NCBI GenBank assembly: GCA_002747735.1
Contig: PDQE01000020.1
Span: 1 to 11,574 of the forward strand
Direction of reading: 5' to 3'
DNA length: 11,574 bases
DNA from: Flavobacteriales bacterium
Lineage (GTDB): Bacteria > Bacteroidota > Bacteroidia > Flavobacteriales > Flavobacteriaceae
Each line of letters opens with the position of its first letter. Positions within the stretch are counted from its first letter, which is position 1. A program made the position numbers and the translations under genes. Below the pieces are notes generated by a model. That model did no database searches and was not told the DNA's origin. It saw only the letters and a list, made by a program, of their open reading frames with translations. This document shows positions 7,236 through 11,574 of this stretch, piece by piece.

Positions 7236-7638
7236 ACCTGAGTTCGATTAATATTGTGACCACAGCTTTCTTTATTTTTGATTAGAAATTTTATGAAATT
7301 TTCGAGTAATATCGAGATATTACGAGGAGATAGAAAGTCTTAACAAGAAACGTATATAACACCTCATCTTTGTATTTAAAAACCTTTGAAATATCTTGAT
7401 ATTTCTTCATGCTTTTAATACCATTTCCACCTCAAAATTACTCGATAAAATGTGCCTTTTTATGCTATATTTCGTTGTAAAAATAAACTATAACTACTGC
7501 TATACTTAATTTTTACGCCTTATCTATCACAAAAATTCATCATTTTATTTTTTGAGTATTTTTAAAGCAGAACTGGTATAAGTACAAATCTAAAGTATTC
7601 TATACGTTCTGTGAAAACAAGATTAACCGAACTCAGGT
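7236..7638. mobile_element. MITE-like non-autonomous element, 403 bp
   Basis: The ends are inverted repeats: ACCTGAGTTCGATTAAT at the left and the complement of ACCTGAGTTCGGTTAAT at the right. The match extends over 30 bp with 25 identities, through a shared CACAG at the inner limit. TCCTA flanks both sides. The interior is AT-rich and has no transposase frame; it holds two perfect short-loop palindromes, GTAATATC-GA-GATATTAC (7306-7323) and GAAATATC-TT-GATATTTC (7388-7405). This is the structure of a miniature element mobilised in trans, probably derived from a full insertion sequence with the same ends. I cannot assign the parent family from the sequence alone. The element lies between the divergently oriented rimP promoter and the stress-protein gene, interrupting neither. 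Confidence 0.85.
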
Positions 7639-7643
7639 TCCTA
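7639..7643 (+). repeat. Target-site duplication, right copy (TCCTA)
   Basis: Second copy of the 5-bp TCCTA flanking the 403-bp element; see the left copy at 7231-7235. Confidence 0.75.
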
Positions 7644-7736
7644 AATAAATTTGTTCATTTTTTTATTGAACTCATTCTGAATTTTTATCCTTAACCGAAG
7701 ATGAGATAGGGTTTATTAATGATAAGATAATTTTTG

Positions 7737-7890
7737 AAAGTCATAATCGTAGCTATGCATAAAAAAGTGATGAAATACGAACAAATCTGAACTATTTTTC
7801 AGAAAACAGAAAAAGTCAAAATGATTTCTATGATAAGAATCATGGTTTTTTAACGTTATATTAGTGTAAATTTACCAAATCCTTAAACCA
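7737..7890 (+). repeat. Upstream region of the first stress gene, copy A of a duplicated leader
   Basis: This segment aligns with 10281-10435 at roughly 75% identity in its first 100 bp, with only one 1-nt length difference in a run of A. Shared blocks include AAGTCATAA, GAACAAAT, AGAAAA.AGAAAAAGT and TTTACCAA at constant spacing. It ends just before the ATG of the first stress-protein gene and contains a weak candidate -7 box (TAAATTTA, 7867-7874), so it likely includes that gene's promoter. Confidence 0.7.
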
Positions 7891-7897
7891 TAATATT

Positions 7898-8728
7898 ATG
7901 AAAACTATATTAGTACCCATCGATTTTTCTGATGAAGCCAAATATGCCGCTAAGGTGGCAGCCGCGATAGCTAAAAAGCACAATAGCGAGATTATACTCC
8001 TTCACATGCTGGATATTCCGTCCGGTGCGATAGATTTTATAACCGGAAATGAAAATCACGGCGGCCCACAAGCCATTTTATTTATGAAAGGTATTCATAA
8101 ACGCTTTGAAAAATTTAAAAAACGACCCTTTTTTAAAGATGTAAAACTGCATGAAGATGTAATTTTTCACAAAGCGTTTGAGGGCGTTATTGAAGAGAGC
8201 AAAAAGCACAATGTAGATCTTATAGTTATGGGTTCACAAGGAGCTACCGGCCTTAAAGAAATGCTGGTAGGATCTAATACCGAAAAGGTAGTACGGCAAT
8301 CTGATATTCCTGTTTTGGTAATTAAAAAAGAAGTAAAAGATTTTACCCTTAATAACATGATATTTGCCTCCAATTTTGGCAAAGACAGCAAGAAAAAATT
8401 TCAAAATGTCCTGGATTTTGCTAAAAAATTTAATGCAAAGTTGCATTTACTTTTTATCAATACCATTAAGAACTTTGAACCTACCAGAGTAACCAAAGAA
8501 AAGTTGGCAAGTTTTGTTTCGGACTTTGATATGCCGGAACATACCATCAATATTTACAATGACATTACCATAGAAGAAGGTATCTTAAACTTTGGACAAG
8601 AAATAAATGCCGATATTATTGCTATAAATACGCACGGCAGAAGCGGTTTATCCCAATTGTTTACGGAAAGCATAAGCAAAGATTTGGCTAACCATGCCTT
8701 GCGACCAGTAATTACATTTAAAATTTAA
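7898..8728 (+). CDS. Universal stress protein, UspA family, tandem domains (276 aa)
   Basis: The product contains two UspA-type alpha/beta domains (about 1-143 and 150-276). The first starts MKTILVPIDFSDEAKYAAKV and carries the ATP-loop pattern G-x2-G-x9-G-S as GSQGATGLKEMLVGS (112-126), so ATP binding is likely. In the second domain the matching place reads NTHGRSGLSQLFTES (244-258), where the first and third glycines are replaced, so nucleotide binding there is doubtful. Such proteins are cytoplasmic and are made under starvation, redox or energy stress; the exact role here is unknown. The gene is paralogous to 9212-10042, which has the same length and about two-thirds identity. It is monocistronic in appearance, with 483 bp before the next gene. 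Start chosen because both paralogues begin with the same M(K)ILVPIDFSDEAK. Confidence 0.92.
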   Translation: MKTILVPIDFSDEAKYAAKVAAAIAKKHNSEIILLHMLDIPSGAIDFITGNENHGGPQAILFMKGIHKRFEKFKKRPFFKDVKLHEDVIFHKAFEGVIEESKKHNVDLIVMGSQGATGLKEMLVGSNTEKVVRQSDIPVLVIKKEVKDFTLNNMIFASNFGKDSKKKFQNVLDFAKKFNAKLHLLFINTIKNFEPTRVTKEKLASFVSDFDMPEHTINIYNDITIEEGILNFGQEINADIIAINTHGRSGLSQLFTESISKDLANHALRPVITFKI

Positions 8729-8828
8729 GCCTACTGCTTGCCTCCGTTTTGAGAAAACAGGACAGGTTTTCCCAATCAATCCTGCATCAAAATTTAGAAT
8801 TGTAAAAACGGAGTGGGAAATTGGCTTA
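8726..8828 (+). repeat. Imperfect long inverted repeat at the 3' end of the first stress gene
   Basis: TAAGCC (8726-8731, including the stop codon) pairs with GGCTTA (8823-8828), and CTCCGTTTT (8742-8750) pairs with AAAACGGAG (8805-8813), with 10 and 9 nt between the two blocks on the respective arms. Inside, CAGG (8763-8766) can pair with CCTG (8781-8784). There is no T run, so this is not a classical terminator; it may be a 3' UTR structure that stabilises or processes the transcript. Confidence 0.5.
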
Positions 8829-9079
8829 CAATGTAATTATTTGGGCAATAATTAGTTATAACATAATAAAATTATAACAATGGATAACTTCTATCAGGCC
8901 TTCTCCCAGAGAGGGGAAATTTAAATTTAGAGTTATTCACTAAGCGGACAAACTCCAAAGGTTTTTCTTTGTACTCCGAAATCTCTTACTAAGCAGTAAA
9001 AATCTTTGGGATTTTTCTATATCTATTCATCAATAAAAATCATTCTGAATTTTTTGAGATATTTATGAGTATCATTCTT
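8829..9079. other. Spacer between the stress-protein genes, no gene seen
   Basis: This AT-rich stretch has no supportable coding frame. It holds a small CTCCC/GGGG hairpin near 8905-8918 and the 15-mer TCATTCTGAATTTTT near 9039, which also occurs near 7672 upstream of the first stress gene, a further hint that the spacers share ancestry. Confidence 0.4.
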
Positions 9080-9119
9080 ATACCAAGTCTAATATATAAT
9101 GCTATGTTGGATTTGGTAT
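9080..9119. repeat. Short palindromic element ending ATACCAA / TTGGTAT
   Basis: ATACCAAGTCTAA (9080-9092) is complementary at 11 of 13 positions to TTGGATTTGGTAT (9107-9119), forming a 40-bp hairpin. It has no T run on either strand. It could be a small repeat of the dispersed palindrome type or a mobile-element trace upstream of the second stress gene. Confidence 0.45.
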
Positions 9120-9211
9120 TAGATAAACAAGAACCTATCCTTAAATTATGCCTCAATTAAAAAATATTCACTAATTTAGAGCTATAAAACTTACTAAACA
9201 TTCCCAAAACC

Positions 9212-10042
9212 ATGAAGAAAATACTTGTACCGATAGACTTTTCTGACGAAGCAAAAAAAGCCTGCAAAGTAGCAGCATCATTAGCAAAAAAAACCGATAG
9301 CGAAATAATTTTACTACATATGTTGGATATTCCCGGCACAACGGTTGACCCAATGGATAGCGGAAATACCAGTGGCGGAGCACAAACTATTTTCTTTATG
9401 AAAGCCATAAAGAAAAAAATTTCGGATTTTAAAAAGTTTGATTTTTTTAACGGCATAAAAATTAGCGATACCGTATTATTTAAAAAAGCTTTTGAAGGGG
9501 TAATAGAAGAAAGTATCAACCAGCATGTAGATCTTATTGTGATGGGTTCGCAAGGTGCTACCGGCCTTCGGGAAATGTTGGTAGGTTCTAACACGGAAAA
9601 AGTAGTAAGGCATTCCCGCATTCCAGTATTGGTCATTAAACAGGATATTGACAATTATGACATTAAGAACCTGGTATTTGCTTCTGATTTTAAAGAAGAG
9701 AGTAAAGGATCTTTTGTCAATGTAATTGATTTTGCAAAAATCTTTGATGCCCACATTCACTTGTTGTACATCAATACCATTAGTAACTTTGAACCTACTG
9801 TAAAATCTCAAATGCGATTGGATAGTTTTGTAGCAGATTTTAATTTTGACAATTATTCCAAGCACATTTATAATGACACCACCATAGAAGAAGGCATTTT
9901 AAGTTATGGAAGAAAAATTAATGCAGATGCCATTGCCATTAACACCCATGGAAGAAGCGGTTTATCTCAGCTGTTTAATGAAAGTATTAGCAAAGAATTA
10001 GCCAATCATGCCTTATTGCCGGTGATAACATTTAAGATTTAG
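9212..10042 (+). CDS. Universal stress protein, UspA family, tandem domains (276 aa), paralogue
   Basis: This tandem-domain UspA protein has exactly the same length as the gene at 7898-8728. It begins MKKILVPIDFSDEAKKACKV. The first domain has GSQGATGLREMLVGS (112-126), the intact G-x2-G-x9-G-S ATP loop; the second domain has NTHGRSGLSQLFNES, the same degenerate form as in its paralogue, so the degeneration predates the duplication. The two copies differ mainly at 41-95, between the beta-2 strand and the loop, and around 195-220. Cytoplasmic, with no signal or membrane segment. Upstream sequence differs from that of the first copy; a weak -7 candidate (TAATTTAG, 9172-9179) lies 32 nt before the ATG. 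The ATG is fixed by alignment with the paralogue. Confidence 0.92.
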   Translation: MKKILVPIDFSDEAKKACKVAASLAKKTDSEIILLHMLDIPGTTVDPMDSGNTSGGAQTIFFMKAIKKKISDFKKFDFFNGIKISDTVLFKKAFEGVIEESINQHVDLIVMGSQGATGLREMLVGSNTEKVVRHSRIPVLVIKQDIDNYDIKNLVFASDFKEESKGSFVNVIDFAKIFDAHIHLLYINTISNFEPTVKSQMRLDSFVADFNFDNYSKHIYNDTTIEEGILSYGRKINADAIAINTHGRSGLSQLFNESISKELANHALLPVITFKI

Positions 10043-10062
10043 GCCAATCTCTCCAGCGACTA

Positions 10063-10078
10063 TCCGGAGGAAGCCGGA
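10063..10078. repeat. Small hairpin after the second stress gene
   Basis: TCCGG (10063-10067) pairs with CCGGA (10074-10078) around AGGAAG, 20 nt beyond the stop. No T run follows directly. The next bases (GGACA..CTTTCTCAATCA) match the start of the spacer behind the first stress gene (GGACA..TTTTCCCAATCA, 8760-8779), indicating that the downstream flank was also duplicated. Confidence 0.4.
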
Positions 10079-10280
10079 CAAACTTTCTCAATCATATAAT
10101 CGCTTATTCTATGGCATATTAAACCTTTACAACCAAAATTATGAAAAAATAATGCCAAACAAAAATTAAATAGAAATCGTCTTAACCTTTTGTTTTTAAC
10201 CGAAATCAAAGATTCACGAACTCCTTACTAAAAGATAAAAGAGTTGTGAGATAAAATTTTTTCAGATAGGGCACTTTTTA

Positions 10281-10435
10281 AAAGTCATAACCTTGACTAC
10301 GAGTAAAAAAAGTAACCAAACATGAACAAATTTGAACCGTTTTCTAGAAAATAGAAAAAGTTAAGATAAGTTCTTATAAAAGCTAACTGCTATTTTAACT
10401 GCGTAGCCTTTATACTTTACCAATATAAAACATTA
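10281..10435 (+). repeat. Copy B of the stress-gene leader, now without a stress gene
   Basis: This segment aligns with the region directly upstream of the first stress gene (7737-7890), most differences being transitions and only one indel. By that alignment a start codon would fall at about 10443, but no stress-protein frame follows; the sequence passes into the upstream region of the LacI-type gene. It is best read as the remnant leader of a lost third copy, or as a duplicated regulatory block. Confidence 0.6.
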
Positions 10436-10496
10436 GCATCAAGGAGGCCGGAGTAAGAGATAAATTCTAACTAAAAAAGGATACATTTTATTTTAT

Positions 10497-10504
10497 TAGC
10501 TTTG
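10497..10504 (+). promoter_or_regulatory. -7 promoter box of the LacI-type gene
   Basis: TAGCTTTG fits the Bacteroidota -7 consensus TAnnTTTG and lies 50 nt before the ATG at 10555. No good TTG is visible about 20 nt upstream, so the promoter may be weak or activator-dependent. The 8-bp palindrome ATGTACAT (10532-10539) within the leader could be an operator, but the evidence is thin. Confidence 0.6.
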
Positions 10505-10554
10505 CAATGCACCAAAAAAGGCGGTAAAAACAATGTACATATTCCAACAAACTT

Positions 10555-11568
10555 ATGAGTAATCAGGTAACTTTAAAACAACTGGCTAAAGAACTCAACT
10601 TATCCATCTCCACGGTGAGTAAAGCTCTAAAAAACAGCTATGAAATCAATGAAAATACCATAGCCAAAGTACAGGCTCTTGCCAAAAAATACAATTACCG
10701 CCCCAATAGGATGGCCCTAAGCTTAAAAAGCAATCAAACCAAAACAATAGGTGTAATTATTCCGAATATTCTTAACTATTTTTTCTCTAAGGTGCTCATG
10801 GGCATAGAGAACGAAGCTAGCAAAAACGGCTATCAAATCATCATTTACTTATCCAACAACAAACTTAGCAAAGAAGTAGAAGGCTTGGAAATGCTAAGCG
10901 ATGGCAGCGTGGATGGTTTTATTCTTTCCATAGCAAAAGAGACTCAGGCTATGGCAGAAAATGAGCATTTTAAAGCAATTATTAAAGAAGGCTACCCCAT
11001 GGTAATGTTTGACCGGGTAGCTCCGGAAATAGCCTGTGACAAAGTAATCATAGACGATGAAAAAGCTGCCTATGATGCCACCAATTATCTGTTAAACCAC
11101 CGTAGGAAAAAGATAATATATATAAGTTCTCTGTCTGCGTTGGACATTGGCAAAAATCGGGAAACCGGATATGCAAACGCCCTAAAACAATACAAAAATT
11201 ATAAACACAAACCCGTAGCTATCCATATTAAAAACAAAACGGAATATAAACCAGCTATTACCCGGCTTCTGGAACAACACCCTGATATTGATGCTGTGCT
11301 TACTACTGATAACGTAGCTGCCATGCATCTGCTACAGGGAATTCATAAAAAAGGCCTGAAAATTCCGAAAGATATTGCCATTATAGGGTTTTCGGATGAT
11401 AATTTATCCAGACTGGCCTACCCCGCACTTAGTGTAATAGACCAAAATGCTTTGGAAATAGGAAAGAACGCCGCAGCCATGCTAATAGAACGCTTAAAAT
11501 CTAAAAACAGTAAAGATTTTAAAACTAAAGTGGTAGCGACTAAATTGGTGGTACGGGAGACGAGTTAG
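10555..11568 (+). CDS. LacI/GalR-family transcriptional regulator (337 aa)
   Basis: A DNA-binding regulator whose N-terminus is the LacI-type helix-turn-helix, VTLKQLAKELNLSISTVSKA (5-24), with the hinge region YNYRPNRMALSLKSNQT (46-62). The rest is the periplasmic-binding-protein-like effector domain, beginning KTIGVIIPNILNYFF (63-77) and containing VDGFIL, DNVAAMHLLQGIHKKGLKIPKDIAIIGF and a DDNLSRLAYPALSVI segment, all usual for the family. Full length, no truncation; the stop is at 11566-11568, six bases from the window edge. In Bacteroidota such regulators often control neighbouring sugar-uptake genes (SusC/SusD, glycoside hydrolases), but none are in the window, so the ligand and regulon are unknown. 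It is transcribed with its own TAGCTTTG promoter and shares no operon with the stress genes. Confidence 0.94.
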   Translation: MSNQVTLKQLAKELNLSISTVSKALKNSYEINENTIAKVQALAKKYNYRPNRMALSLKSNQTKTIGVIIPNILNYFFSKVLMGIENEASKNGYQIIIYLSNNKLSKEVEGLEMLSDGSVDGFILSIAKETQAMAENEHFKAIIKEGYPMVMFDRVAPEIACDKVIIDDEKAAYDATNYLLNHRRKKIIYISSLSALDIGKNRETGYANALKQYKNYKHKPVAIHIKNKTEYKPAITRLLEQHPDIDAVLTTDNVAAMHLLQGIHKKGLKIPKDIAIIGFSDDNLSRLAYPALSVIDQNALEIGKNAAAMLIERLKSKNSKDFKTKVVATKLVVRETS

Positions 11569-11574
11569 TGTAGA

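Noticed and set aside
7291..7410. 39-codon minus-strand frame inside the MITE
   Set aside because: It is not recognisable as a transposase part and contains both palindromes; probably chance in AT-rich sequence.
9157..9654. 165-codon open frame antisense to the second stress gene
   Set aside because: A matching antisense frame exists opposite the first stress gene only because the two genes are paralogous; the product is a shadow of conserved codons.

Overview
The window looks like a chromosome segment of an AT-rich member of the Bacteroidota, most likely class Flavobacteriia. The signs are the A+T-rich base composition, promoter -7 boxes of the TAnnTTTG type (TATATTTG before rimP, TAGCTTTG before the lacI-type gene), a 415-aa NusA and a long lysine-rich IF2 linker of flavobacterial style, and paired tandem-domain universal stress proteins.

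Layout. Positions 1-450 hold no recognisable protein gene; 125-265 is a cluster of inverted repeats that looks structured. On the minus strand follow a decayed paralogue (451-665) of a small SH3-like protein, the intact paralogue (819-1142), each with its own intrinsic terminator, and a DadA-like FAD amino-acid oxidoreductase (1405-2661). Next is the minus-strand operon rimP-nusA-infB (7078 down to 2751), with a clear Bacteroidota promoter at 7155-7185 and a terminator-like hairpin in its short leader. To the right is a 403-bp MITE-like element (7236-7638) with 30-bp inverted ends and a TCCTA target duplication. The rightmost part is on the plus strand: two paralogous universal stress protein genes (7898-8728 and 9212-10042) in repeat-bearing spacers, then a LacI-family regulator (10555-11568) ending at the window edge.

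How the parts relate. rimP, nusA and infB encode 30S maturation, transcription elongation/termination and translation initiation factors and are co-transcribed in most bacteria; the leader hairpin is a plausible site of feedback by NusA. The stress proteins arose by local duplication, and a leader-like block at 10281-10435 suggests that a third copy once stood there. The target of the LacI-type regulator probably lies beyond the right edge.

Most notable: infB carries an internal out-of-frame deletion of about 52 nt near its 3' end. The conserved IF2 C-terminus is still readable in another frame down to 2751, so the open frame ends at 2801 with a scrambled tail. In an essential gene this is either an assembly/sequencing error or a remarkable lesion. 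I found no CRISPR array, tRNA, rRNA or defence system, and no convincing multi-gene novel system; the unusual content is the infB lesion, the operon leader, the MITE, the repeat history of the stress-gene locus and the structured element at the left end.
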